Assembly (NCBI RefSeq): GCF_002918555.1
Contig: NZ_PQMB01000001.1
Span: 372,087 to 436,086 of the forward strand
Source: Citrobacter amalonaticus
Lineage (GTDB): Bacteria > Pseudomonadota > Gammaproteobacteria > Enterobacterales > Enterobacteriaceae
Direction: 5' to 3'
DNA: 64,000 nt
Each line of letters begins with the position of its first letter. The first letter of the stretch is position 1. This document shows positions 7,387 through 15,961 of the stretch, in pieces. The notes under the pieces were generated by a model, which was not told where the DNA came from, did not search any database, and saw only the letters and a list, made by a program, of their open reading frames with translations. Position numbers and translations under genes: made by a program.

Positions 7387-9456
7387 TTATAGTGTTTTAA
7401 CGACGTTGATCTTCACTGAGTCAGAAATCTCACCAAAAGAGAGCACCTCTAACTCTGGGTACTGTGCATCCAGTAATCGCCTGGCATAGCGGCGAATATC
7501 GACGGCCGCCAGGACAACTATCTCTTTTAACGGATAGTTAATAGACTGTATGCCCTGATTAAATGCGTTCATAACATACTCATTATCTTCCGGATCAAGA
7601 TTGATAAATGAACCTGTTGACGTATTACGGATACCTTTACGGATCCGGCTTTCTGTTTCCGGAGACAAGAGCAGAACCGACAGATGGTTATTGACAGCGA
7701 ATTTATCTGAAATATAGCGCGCCAGTGCGCCGCGCACATGCTCTACAAGCAGTATGGTATCGCGCTCTTTACCCGCCCATAATGCCAGCGCTTCGAGAAC
7801 AACTTTCATATTGCGAACGGAAATTTTTTCTTTCAGCAGTCGCTGGAATACCTCAGCAACACGCTGTACCGTCGCGTGACGATAAGTCTCTTTGAGCAAT
7901 TCCGGATATAACGCTTCCATCTTATCAAGTATATTTTTCGTTTCCTGTATGCCGAAAAATTCCGCGATATTTTGTGAAATAATGGACTGAACGCACAGGC
8001 TCAGCTCATTTTCTGCCGTGCGTGTCATCAGATTCAGCGCCTGCAACTTAGGCAGGTCCTCATTTTTCACCCAGTGACTCTGTATGTTTGAAGAGGTGAA
8101 GACTTTGATATCAACATCCATCATCTCTATCGCACTGTTCCACTGGAGAATCTTGCTATAGCCAAAGGCAATAGCAAACTCGCTTGCCAGAACTTCGTTA
8201 ATGAGCAGATTGACGCCATCGCTGCGATCGCCCGCCATTGCATTAATCCTGATATCCGGCAACTGAATACCAAAGTTAACGTAGAAATCACGCTTTAGCA
8301 TTCCGGTCAGAGATTTGACCTTTTTCTCATTAAATATCTCTTGCGGTACTAAAATGAGAATTGGCAGGGTTTCCGGAAGCACATTGTCCAGCTCAAGAAA
8401 TTCACTGTCACTGCCATCCTCTTCACCCTGGCTACGTGAAAATGGCGCCATAAAGGAAGTGTTTCCGGCGGCGAGTTGCTGCTCCGCTTTACGCTTATAG
8501 GCACGGTAGCCGTAGAGACCGAAAAATAATAATGATAACGTGAAAAATACCGTCAACGGGAAACCGGGCAACATCCCCATTAGCAGCGTAATTACGCCCG
8601 TCACCAGCAGGACAAAATCACGGCTAAAGATCTGTTCAATGATATTATTGCCCAGGTTTTTGCCATCCTCACTCACGCGGGTAATAACAAAGCCGGTACC
8701 AATGGAAATTAACAACGCCGGGATCTGCGCGACCAGCGCATCACCGATGGTCAGAATAGTATAGATATCGGTAGCGTCGGAAAAGGACATCCCCAGGCGT
8801 CCCATACCGATTGAGATACCCCCTAAGAAGTTCACAAAGATGATAACAATGCCAGCAATAGCATCACCTTTGATGAATTTCATCGTCCCGTCCAGCGCAC
8901 CGAAAAGCTGGCTCTCTTTTTCCAGTATTGAACGGCGTTGCTGCGCTTCTTCCGGCGCGATGGTTCCGGCGCGCAGATCGGCGTCGATACTCATCTGTTT
9001 TCCCGGCATGGCATCAAGAGAAAAACGGGCGCAAACTTCTGCGACGCGTTCAGAACCTTTCGTGATAACGATGAACTGAAAAAGGGTAATGATGGAAAAA
9101 ATGATCAGGCCGACAATGATATCACCGGCGATAACAAAATTACCAAACGTATTTATAATATGACCGGCATCCGCCTGGATCAAAATCATCCGGCTGGTAC
9201 TGATCGACAACGCTAACCTGAAGAGTGTCGTAATTAACAGCACTGAAGGTAGTGCTGAAAACTCAAGCACTCTTTGGATGTAAAAAGTACCGATAAACAA
9301 AAGTATTGAAATACTGATATTCACCGCCAACAGGATATCTATTAACCATGTTGGCAATGGAATAATAAGCATAGCAAGGATAACGACCATCAAAATTACC
9401 AGAAACAGTTCTGGTCGTTGTGATAATTTATTAAGCATCTTCGCAAACATATTCAT
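7387..9456 (-). CDS. invA: T3SS major export apparatus protein InvA/SctV
   Basis: The 689-aa protein is the nonameric export gate. The N-terminal half holds about eight transmembrane helices and the FHIPEP-family stretch LFRLALSISTSRMILI, ITKGSERVAEV and FSLDAMPGKQMSIDADLRAG. The C-terminal half (from about 355) is the cytoplasmic ring domain and includes RHATVQRVAEVFQRLLKE. I use ATG 9456 because AAGG lies five bases upstream, overlapping the preceding stop. A further in-frame ATG at 9504 lies inside the 105-aa ORF and lacks a ribosome-binding site. Length matches InvA (685 aa). Confidence 0.96.
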   Translation of the reverse strand: MNMFAKMLNKLSQRPELFLVILMVVILAMLIIPLPTWLIDILLAVNISISILLFIGTFYIQRVLEFSALPSVLLITTLFRLALSISTSRMILIQADAGHIINTFGNFVIAGDIIVGLIIFSIITLFQFIVITKGSERVAEVCARFSLDAMPGKQMSIDADLRAGTIAPEEAQQRRSILEKESQLFGALDGTMKFIKGDAIAGIVIIFVNFLGGISIGMGRLGMSFSDATDIYTILTIGDALVAQIPALLISIGTGFVITRVSEDGKNLGNNIIEQIFSRDFVLLVTGVITLLMGMLPGFPLTVFFTLSLLFFGLYGYRAYKRKAEQQLAAGNTSFMAPFSRSQGEEDGSDSEFLELDNVLPETLPILILVPQEIFNEKKVKSLTGMLKRDFYVNFGIQLPDIRINAMAGDRSDGVNLLINEVLASEFAIAFGYSKILQWNSAIEMMDVDIKVFTSSNIQSHWVKNEDLPKLQALNLMTRTAENELSLCVQSIISQNIAEFFGIQETKNILDKMEALYPELLKETYRHATVQRVAEVFQRLLKEKISVRNMKVVLEALALWAGKERDTILLVEHVRGALARYISDKFAVNNHLSVLLLSPETESRIRKGIRNTSTGSFINLDPEDNEYVMNAFNQGIQSINYPLKEIVVLAAVDIRRYARRLLDAQYPELEVLSFGEISDSVKINVVKTL

Positions 9457-9463
9457 ACTTGCC

Positions 9464-9781
9464 TTACTGATATGCCATACTGCATTTAACTGCGGTATAT
9501 GCACAATTCATGAGGTTACTAAAGTCTATATTTTTTATAAATAAGCAATAATATACTTTATTGTGATATACAAGATATTGTTCATTTTCCTGCAAATCAT
9601 ACTGTTTCGCCTGGATAAAGTCATAAAACCGGTCAGGGGAAATCCATGTCTCCACAAGGGCCATGTACATACCATGAACCGAACTCACCCACATGACCAT
9701 GCCGCAGCACTCAAGCTGTAATTGCCCGCCATCATATAATTTTTCAAACTGCTGTCTGAATGCGGCATCATCATCATTCAT
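9464..9781 (-). CDS. Unrecognised 105-aa protein between T3SS gatekeeper and export gate
   Basis: I do not recognise this family. The ORF overlaps the invE-like stop by 8 nt and ends 7 nt before the invA start, so it is embedded in the operon in the only frame that makes sense there. The product is aromatic- and Cys-rich (four Cys, about eleven Tyr) with no signal peptide or transmembrane segment. In Yersinia-type systems this position holds small proteins (TyeA/SycN/YscX/YscY); Salmonella SPI-1 has none that I recall. A small chaperone or gatekeeper partner is possible but only by position. Confidence 0.72.
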   Translation of the reverse strand: MNDDDAAFRQQFEKLYDGGQLQLECCGMVMWVSSVHGMYMALVETWISPDRFYDFIQAKQYDLQENEQYLVYHNKVYYCLFIKNIDFSNLMNCAYTAVKCSMAYQ

Positions 9782-10916
9782 AGCTAATATTCTCTCTCGA
9801 TGTCGCCGTAAATTTGCTCATGAAAATACTCAATTCCTGATCAACGGCATTTTTGATTGCCGTGCAATCCTGCACCGTATTAGAAAAAAGAAAATGAGGT
9901 AGTGCGCGTACAAGTCCTTGCACCACATGCAGGAAATTCACCTTATCTTCTCTGCTGTGATATTTCATACAGCGCTGCATAAAATCAGCGGTAAGGCCAC
10001 CACACTCATCCGTATTACTCATTATTGAGATAAAGTAATCCAGCACTATCGGCTGTGATTTTTCCCAGGTCGCATTCAGTATGCCAATATTTCTTATCCC
10101 GCGCATAAACGAAATATCAGCTGATTTGATTACGCTCAGGATGAATGACGTATCCAGCAGCGCACCAAACTCCTGATAAGAGCATGACGGATCGTGCGAA
10201 TTAATATCGCAGTGCAAAGCCTTAACAACATATTCCAGCGCCATGTGACGCTTTTCAATACCGGCTTTTTCAATCAATTCTTTATAGATATCAACAGGCT
10301 CCATATCCTGGGAGATAAAATCTCGATACAAGTTACGCATAATTTCTGCGTTAAGATTCAGCAATGAACCATAGGCATCTGTTTGTTGCTGAATATTTAA
10401 CCCGGATTTTGCTTTCTTCTTTTCCGGCCCGGACATCAGAAGTTGATACGTATCTTCCAGCAGAGTCAGTGAAACATCTACTAATTCATCTTCAACTTCA
10501 ACGCCGCTGTCAGACGCTTTTTTCTTCTTCTGAATAAATGCCTGTAATAATAAAGCCACATCCGTGGGATCGTTGTACATCTGTGACAAAACAAACAGCA
10601 ATTGCTTAGCTGTCATACAGGCATCTTTAGCATAGCTAATGATTTTTTTAATACTCTCTGGCTTTTTTTCTTCCAGCACACTGGCATATTTTTTTTCCGT
10701 GTCGCTGCTGGTTGCGGTATTTTTATCAGTGCGGCGGTTCTGAAGCATTGAACTTAATAAAGCGGATAGATCGTCCGCCATAGCCAGCGCAACGGAAGTA
10801 GTTGAATAATTTGCTTTTACTTCAACATTATCTTGCATTCTGACTAAGTCATCAACAAGTTCATTTACGTTTGCAGTTGCTGCAGATTGTGATAATGCTG
10901 AAATATTTATAGCCAT
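9774..10916 (-). CDS. invE: T3SS gatekeeper InvE/SepL/MxiC family
   Basis: The 380-aa protein resembles InvE (372 aa), the cytoplasmic gatekeeper that holds back effectors until translocators are exported. The N-terminal 60 residues are polar and disordered-looking. The HrpJ-type region begins with the KKYASVLEEKKPESIKKIISYA block, and the protein is helical throughout. A run of lysines at 128-131 (KKKK) and another at 166-170 lie in loops. It starts a few bases after the invG stop and overlaps the next ORF by 8 nt. Confidence 0.9.
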   Translation of the reverse strand: MAINISALSQSAATANVNELVDDLVRMQDNVEVKANYSTTSVALAMADDLSALLSSMLQNRRTDKNTATSSDTEKKYASVLEEKKPESIKKIISYAKDACMTAKQLLFVLSQMYNDPTDVALLLQAFIQKKKKASDSGVEVEDELVDVSLTLLEDTYQLLMSGPEKKKAKSGLNIQQQTDAYGSLLNLNAEIMRNLYRDFISQDMEPVDIYKELIEKAGIEKRHMALEYVVKALHCDINSHDPSCSYQEFGALLDTSFILSVIKSADISFMRGIRNIGILNATWEKSQPIVLDYFISIMSNTDECGGLTADFMQRCMKYHSREDKVNFLHVVQGLVRALPHFLFSNTVQDCTAIKNAVDQELSIFMSKFTATSRENISYE

Positions 10917-10922
10917 GATATG

Positions 10923-12695
10923 TTACCTGACGCTGCTCTGCGTGCTTTTGCCCGGATTAACAATGTTATAGTTGGCATCAAACTTATTGATGGCGTCCCA
11001 ACCTTCATTGATATATTTATTAAGATCGCTGTTTTCACTATCGAGATCGTTCAGGACTTTCGGCTGAATAAGAAAAATGCGAACCGTCTTACTGACCGTA
11101 TTCGAGCTGTTTTTAAACAAATTTCCGACAAAAGGAAGATCGCCTAATAGCGGAATTTTCGAGACGCTATACTGAACCTGATCGCGGGTATAGCCGCCGA
11201 TCATCAGGCTCTGCCCTTCCGTCACTCGCGCCACCGTGTTAATCGTTGTATTACCCACCACCGGAAGATTATCCACGACCTCTGTCGTACCATCCTGCGA
11301 AACGCTGGTACTGCCATCCATAATCTCAAGAGCCATCTCAATAATTTTATTATCGTCAGAGATCATCGGTGTGACGTTAATCGTTGTGCCGTAAGTCACT
11401 GTTTGCAGGTCAACATTGTTTTCACCCGCCAGCCGGACATAAAAGTTTTTGCTATTGTCAAACAACGCAGGCATATTTTCCTGCGCTAACAGAAAAGGCC
11501 GCGAAACAATATTTGCCTTATTATTCTGACTTAACGCCGAAACCTCAGCGAGAAAAAAATTCTGTTGTGCCGAAGAGATAATGCTCCCGGTATTGAATAA
11601 CCCGGCAATTTCATCACCGATCTTAAACTGTCCGCCCCAGTTTACGCCCATCGAGTCAAGATCGTCCTTGCTGATATCCACAATCCATAGCGACATCTCG
11701 ATTTGCTTGCGAGGAACGTCTAACGACGCAATCAAATCTTTGATCATATTGACTTGCGCACGCGTCCCTTTCACTATCACACTATTACGCCCGGTAAAAG
11801 CAACCACCTTTACGTTATCATTCAGTTCATCATAATCTGAGCGTTCAAAGCGCGCACTTTGACCTAAAGGCGCAGAGGACGTCCCCGTCTCAGAATTATT
11901 TTCCACTGACTTACGGGCCGCTGCAATTTCCTTTGGTTTATTAGAGCTCGACAGCATCGTATTGATGACCGTTGCAATACCCGGCACCGTAATATTACGC
12001 TCGCGATAGGCATAGCCCCGGTCATCAACAAAAGCATGACGCAGTTTGATCGTTTCAATGACCTGCTGCTGGAGATCCTCATCCGGATTATCCTGCATCA
12101 GGCTGGCAATCGCCGTAATAATATCGACATATTTGGGTGGCCCGGAAATATAGAGCGACTCCGCATTGTAGTTCATTCTCAGCGGATAGCGGCTATCGTA
12201 CAGCGAGTTCTGACGTAAAAAACTGACTAAATCACTAAAGTTGCGTCTGGAAAGCTGGACTACGGCAGTCGTGGCTTCAGATGCCTCATAGACATAAAAA
12301 ATTGAACCGTCAAAATAGGATATCAGTCCCAAATCAGCCGTAACCCTGGTTAACGCTTCTAACGGTTTGGCCAGATCGAAATTACCGGTTACAGAATATT
12401 TTTTTGCCTTAGCGCTGGCAATAATCGGCTTTTGCAGCTTTGATGACAGCGCCTTGAAAAGATAATCAACGCCTTTATCTCTGGCGACATAGGTATTTTC
12501 GCCAGCTTTCTGATTCTGCGTCTTCGTTGTTGTCGCCGCTTCCGTCGGCGCCAGCGGTGCCGCCAGTGTTGTTACAGCTCCAGAACCTTCGCGGGCATGG
12601 ATTAGACTACTTTGGCAACTACAGAAGACAACCAACCCGCCTAACAGGCCCAATTTATATTTTCTGGAGATTTGTGAAAACATTCCTGACTTCAT
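10923..12695 (-). CDS. invG: T3SS outer-membrane secretin InvG/SctC
   Basis: The 590-aa protein has a signal peptide (1-34, LGLLGGLVVFCSCQSSLIHA-), N0-N1 ring domains (about 70-235), an N3 domain, and the secretin core from about 350. Hallmarks are VPRKQIEMSLWIVDIS, VNVTPMI-type TINVTPMI, and VARVTEGQSLMIGGYTRDQ followed by PLLGDLPFVGNLF. It forms the 15-mer outer-membrane channel. ATG 12695 overlaps the upstream small ORF by 41 nt; ATG 12683 is an alternative. Neither has a strong ribosome-binding site, which suggests coupling. Slightly longer than Salmonella InvG (562 aa). Confidence 0.95.
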   Translation of the reverse strand: MKSGMFSQISRKYKLGLLGGLVVFCSCQSSLIHAREGSGAVTTLAAPLAPTEAATTTKTQNQKAGENTYVARDKGVDYLFKALSSKLQKPIIASAKAKKYSVTGNFDLAKPLEALTRVTADLGLISYFDGSIFYVYEASEATTAVVQLSRRNFSDLVSFLRQNSLYDSRYPLRMNYNAESLYISGPPKYVDIITAIASLMQDNPDEDLQQQVIETIKLRHAFVDDRGYAYRERNITVPGIATVINTMLSSSNKPKEIAAARKSVENNSETGTSSAPLGQSARFERSDYDELNDNVKVVAFTGRNSVIVKGTRAQVNMIKDLIASLDVPRKQIEMSLWIVDISKDDLDSMGVNWGGQFKIGDEIAGLFNTGSIISSAQQNFFLAEVSALSQNNKANIVSRPFLLAQENMPALFDNSKNFYVRLAGENNVDLQTVTYGTTINVTPMISDDNKIIEMALEIMDGSTSVSQDGTTEVVDNLPVVGNTTINTVARVTEGQSLMIGGYTRDQVQYSVSKIPLLGDLPFVGNLFKNSSNTVSKTVRIFLIQPKVLNDLDSENSDLNKYINEGWDAINKFDANYNIVNPGKSTQSSVR

Positions 12696-12924
12696 CCATA
12701 TAAGTGTTTAATATCACATCCCTGTCCTGCGCACTGGTGAACAGACGGAGAGCCACATTATCATTCGTTATAACGATGGTGACGATCTTAAGCTGTATAA
12801 GCCTCGCCCATATTGCTGACAACGCGCTGTATTTCGTTAAGAAATCAGGATCGTGTAATGAGAAAAGCGCGATCTCAATAACATCCGCATCATCAGCTAT
12901 AATGCCCATACCGTCATTTTCCAT
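12655..12924 (-). CDS. Unrecognised 89-aa ORF between invF-like and invG genes
   Basis: Not recognised. ATG 12924 has AGGA six bases upstream (inside the end of the invF-like gene) and the frame runs 89 codons to TAA 12657-12655, overlapping invF by 11 nt and invG by 41 nt. The protein is acidic, with alternating hydrophobic strands (VIEIALFSL, IVTIVITNDN) and no signal or membrane segment. Salmonella SPI-1 has no gene here that I recall. The good ribosome-binding site and snug overlaps favour a real gene; the 41-nt overlap with the secretin start is the main reason for doubt. Confidence 0.58.
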   Translation of the reverse strand: MENDGMGIIADDADVIEIALFSLHDPDFLTKYSALSAIWARLIQLKIVTIVITNDNVALRLFTSAQDRDVILNTYMDEVRNVFTNLQKI

Positions 12925-13660
12925 TCATTTTCCTGATTGCATAGGGTGAAATACCCAGCACTGACTTAAATGTTGAACAGACATGTGCGGACGACGAATA
13001 ACCATTTTTTAATGCGATATCCGTGATACTACTGTCATCTTCAATAATATCTAATATAGTCTGCGCCAGACGCCATTCGGACATTTTTGTCTTCGCTGAA
13101 GAACCAAGATACCGTTTAGATATTTTGCGAAAATAAGAGTAAGACAGCCCATATGTCTGGCACAGCGTGTTTATCTTTTCATTAGAGCATCGGTTCTTAA
13201 TGAGATAACTGGTCAGGAAATAGGACTCCTGCCTGCGAATGTGCGCCAGCAACTCTGGATAATCATCCCGTGCATTACCCATTAAATAGCAACAGATAAA
13301 CCAGTAGATAAGCTCATCATAAGAGGTAATATCAGCGTTGAGGAAAAATTCTTTATCTTTATTATCTCCCGGCACCTGCTGACTTTCGTCTAAAAAAGCC
13401 ATGATTTCACACAGCGGATGCATAGACAAACAGAGATACTGTACATCCTCAGGAAATGACAGCCAAAGTTGTTTCTCCGTAAATACCAGCGAGATAACCT
13501 TCCTGTGAACAGCGGTGACACAATATCTGGCACCGTTTTTTGTCACATATTGGGTTATCTGCTGATGTTGTTCCGTTGAGGAGGCTTTTACAAGCAACAG
13601 GCTATCAGCATTAAGTTCAACTTTTTCAGATGTGTTCTGCCAGCTAAATGCTTTTTCCAT
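12914..13660 (-). CDS. invF: AraC-family transcriptional activator InvF-like
   Basis: The 248-aa protein has an unclear N-terminal domain and a C-terminal pair of helix-turn-helix motifs (about 155-245): LCQTYGLSYSYFRKISKRYLG and SITDIALKNGYSSSAHVCSTFKSVLGISPYAIR. The second matches the AraC signature. InvF activates effector and translocator genes together with the chaperone SicA, which is not in this window. ATG 13660 is chosen because AAGGAG lies eight bases upstream; a TTG lies just before it. It directly follows the lipoprotein gene, the stop and start being three bases apart. Confidence 0.9.
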   Translation of the reverse strand: MEKAFSWQNTSEKVELNADSLLLVKASSTEQHQQITQYVTKNGARYCVTAVHRKVISLVFTEKQLWLSFPEDVQYLCLSMHPLCEIMAFLDESQQVPGDNKDKEFFLNADITSYDELIYWFICCYLMGNARDDYPELLAHIRRQESYFLTSYLIKNRCSNEKINTLCQTYGLSYSYFRKISKRYLGSSAKTKMSEWRLAQTILDIIEDDSSITDIALKNGYSSSAHVCSTFKSVLGISPYAIRKMNGK

Positions 13661-13663
13661 CAA

Positions 13664-14047
13664 TTACACTCCTTTGCTGGAAACACTTATGCTGCCAGTG
13701 TCTCTATCTTTACCAGCATAAAACTCTCCGGCGCATATTTTCATATAAGCCGCCAGATCGGCGTCCGTAGACTGGTAGGACACTTGTTGCTTATCAGCAT
13801 TGAAACTGACGCTTAAATTATCACTCTTCTCAACCGCGATGGCATATTGCGTTACGCAGGCGCTCATTTTTTTCTTTAATGCTTTCAGTTGAGGCTTAGC
13901 CAACTCAGACGAGGTACCGGAAGACAGCGTCCCTTCAGTTTGCGGCTCGGTGTTATAATGCGTAACACAGCTACTTAACAGAAATGCTAATGAAGTAACT
14001 GTCAACGCACGCCCTAAAAAGGTTACTGCTGTTTTGATTACATACAT
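13664..14047 (-). CDS. Small lipoprotein, probable T3SS secretin pilotin (InvH position)
   Basis: The 127-aa product has a lipoprotein signal with lipobox LLSSC (Cys at residue 27), then a Thr/Ser-rich linker and a helical charged domain with KPQLKALKKKMSACVTQYAIAVEK. I start it at ATG 14047, which has AGGGA eight bases upstream; the frame is open a further 80 codons but that part looks non-coding. It heads the invF-invG operon. In SPI-1 the pilotin InvH, which escorts InvG to the outer membrane, lies next to invF. I see no convincing sequence similarity to InvH, so the role is inferred from lipobox, size and position. Confidence 0.72.
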   Translation of the reverse strand: MYVIKTAVTFLGRALTVTSLAFLLSSCVTHYNTEPQTEGTLSSGTSSELAKPQLKALKKKMSACVTQYAIAVEKSDNLSVSFNADKQQVSYQSTDADLAAYMKICAGEFYAGKDRDTGSISVSSKGV

Positions 14048-14337
14048 GTTGTCATCCCTGCATCGTTTCGCGACATCCTGCCACGTCAGTGTTTCCGGCG
14101 CTCTCATCCAATGATTTCGCGGCGTATTTGTGCGCTGATAATATTTTATTCGTACATAAGGATCTCTAAATAAACTTTTATTAACTCGACCTGTACCAGT
14201 GGCTAAACTTGCGCTTTCATTGCGGTCATTACGGCGCGAATCGTTCTCGATGCAATACGCCAGCGGATCACGATAGTAGCGTAGCATATTGCTATTCCTG
14301 ATATTTTGGACGACGTGGCACAGGTCATATTTAACTT
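14048..14337. promoter_or_regulatory. Divergent control region between the two T3SS operons
   Basis: These 290 bases separate the minus-strand pilotin/invF operon from the plus-strand prgH operon, so promoters for both must lie here or inside the first codons. The stretch is moderately AT-rich near 14140-14190 (TAAATAAACTTTTATTAAC). I could not define a convincing -35/-10 pair or a HilA-type direct repeat. Confidence 0.5.
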
Positions 14338-15645
14338 ATGCAACAAGATATTGTTTTAAAGATCCTTTCCGGGCCGATGTTTGGTGTTGACGTCGAACTG
14401 CCGGATGATAATGTTCATCTCTTTTTTTGCGATAGTGACGCCATTGAACAAAGCAATGCCGGAAGCGTTTATCAATACGCGATAAATACGCTGCTGATCC
14501 CCTGCGCTAAAGGGGCTAATGAAAAAATTCTTTTACGCCTGAGCAAACAAGAAAGTGACGATCACACTGATGGCGTTACGGAAGCGACAGCGCAGCGGAT
14601 ACCGCCCGAAGACCTTCAGACAGAGGCAGCAGTCAGTGAAATCGCCGCAGATGACGACAGCGATATCGTCGGTGAAAACAGCAAACTGAATGCTGATAGC
14701 CAGCGTGTCGATATCATCCCGGTGCCCCTGAACCAACCGGTAAATATTGGTCATGCGGTAATTGCCCTGAAGCCGGCTTGCGAAGAGTGGAGCAAAGAAG
14801 TCACACAATATTATTACCCTGTATCTGCGCAGAATAATGATGCCCAGGCGCAGGTTATACCGGTTCCGGTAGCAGAACAAAAACGGCGGTTTGCATTCAA
14901 ATATGCGTTCGGTGGTCTGATTTGTCTGGCTGGCGCAGCGGTGCTGTTTGCACTTTTTACACCGAATAAAGTAGGGACGCTCAAAGAGACGCTCAGCCCA
15001 ATCAACCCGGGCATCAGTCAGCATAAAAGTGGCAAAATCTATGTTCTGACCCAGACTCAGCCGGAAGCAGTATGGGCAGAAAAAGCTTTACGCAAAAGTA
15101 ATCTGTCGGCCAGCAATATCAATGTTATTGCAGAAACCGTTGAGCTGGCGCGAATGAAACGCATACTTTCAGAACACGTTATTCCCTTTTTTAATGTGAA
15201 ATACAACGCGTCGACATTTACGCTCAACCTGCAACTGAGCCAGGAGCGCAGCGCCGGCAGGCAGCACATTGATAAAACAGTTCGGGATTTACTGATTAAA
15301 GAGTTCCCCTATCTGACGACGATTAATATACAGCGCATTTCTGATAATGAAGTTCTCGCAAATGCGGCGGAGCGCCTGAAATCAATGGGGCTTTATAGTC
15401 AGAAAGACATTGCGGCAAATCATGTCACCTTCAGCATAAGTGGCGAAGTGGACGATGTGCAGCTGGGTACTTTACGCCGTCAGGTGAATGAATTTTACGA
15501 TCAATATGGCGACCAGTATGTAAAATTTGTCGTCAATTTAAATGAAGATCCGCTACGCAACCGGACATTTAAAACCGGTGTCGATAGCTATGTGGTTATC
15601 CCTGGTAACCATTGGTTATATTCAGATATTTTTACAACCCGTTAA
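14338..15645 (+). CDS. prgH: T3SS inner-membrane ring protein PrgH/SctD
   Basis: The 435-aa protein has an N-terminal FHA-like cytoplasmic domain (1-90), an unusually long acidic linker (80-125), a single transmembrane helix at about 186-203 (FGGLICLAGAAVLFALF), and periplasmic ring-building domains to the C-terminus. PrgH forms the outer of the two inner-membrane rings. Salmonella PrgH is 392 aa, so the excess lies mostly in the linker. It starts the plus-strand operon; the ATG has only a weak AGG upstream. Confidence 0.92.
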   Translation: MQQDIVLKILSGPMFGVDVELPDDNVHLFFCDSDAIEQSNAGSVYQYAINTLLIPCAKGANEKILLRLSKQESDDHTDGVTEATAQRIPPEDLQTEAAVSEIAADDDSDIVGENSKLNADSQRVDIIPVPLNQPVNIGHAVIALKPACEEWSKEVTQYYYPVSAQNNDAQAQVIPVPVAEQKRRFAFKYAFGGLICLAGAAVLFALFTPNKVGTLKETLSPINPGISQHKSGKIYVLTQTQPEAVWAEKALRKSNLSASNINVIAETVELARMKRILSEHVIPFFNVKYNASTFTLNLQLSQERSAGRQHIDKTVRDLLIKEFPYLTTINIQRISDNEVLANAAERLKSMGLYSQKDIAANHVTFSISGEVDDVQLGTLRRQVNEFYDQYGDQYVKFVVNLNEDPLRNRTFKTGVDSYVVIPGNHWLYSDIFTTR

Positions 15646-15667
15646 TATAAAGAGTGAGGTATTCATT

Positions 15668-15946
15668 ATGGCAGTAACAAAAACTCCCGTCATTACGCCA
15701 GTTGATGGTGGCGAAAACAACCGTTATATCGAGCAGACGTCCAACAACTTTGAAAAGGGCGTTGTCTCCCTTCAGGAAAAACTGACCAATGCGCTGACCG
15801 CCCTGCAGGCAGACGCTTCCGACCCGAAATTACTGGCAGATTATCAGTCGGCGCTTTCGGCTTATACGCTCTTCCGTAATGCTCAGTCAAACGTAGTAAA
15901 AGCGTTCCGTGATATTGATCAGGCGATTATCGCTAACTATAAATAA
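15668..15946 (+). CDS. prgI: T3SS needle subunit PrgI/SctF
   Basis: The 92-aa protein ends in the needle signature SDPKLLADYQSALSAYTLFRNAQSN-VKAFRDIDQAII, nearly superposable on PrgI (80 aa). It polymerises into the extracellular needle. ATG 15668 follows GAGG; an apparent 5' extension of the frame lies inside prgH and is not used. The N-terminus is about a dozen residues longer than PrgI (MAVTKTPVITPVDGGENN), which is unusual because that end faces the needle surface. It lies 22 nt after prgH. Confidence 0.95.
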   Translation: MAVTKTPVITPVDGGENNRYIEQTSNNFEKGVVSLQEKLTNALTALQADASDPKLLADYQSALSAYTLFRNAQSNVVKAFRDIDQAIIANYK

Positions 15947-15961
15947 TCTCTGGAGCTAACT

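Noticed and set aside
13664-14287. 207-codon version of the lipoprotein gene
   Set aside because: The first 80 codons lack a ribosome-binding site and would place the lipoprotein signal internally; ATG 14047 has a good site.
14533-15024. Minus-strand frame opposite prgH
   Set aside because: Antisense to a recognised T3SS gene and without domain features.
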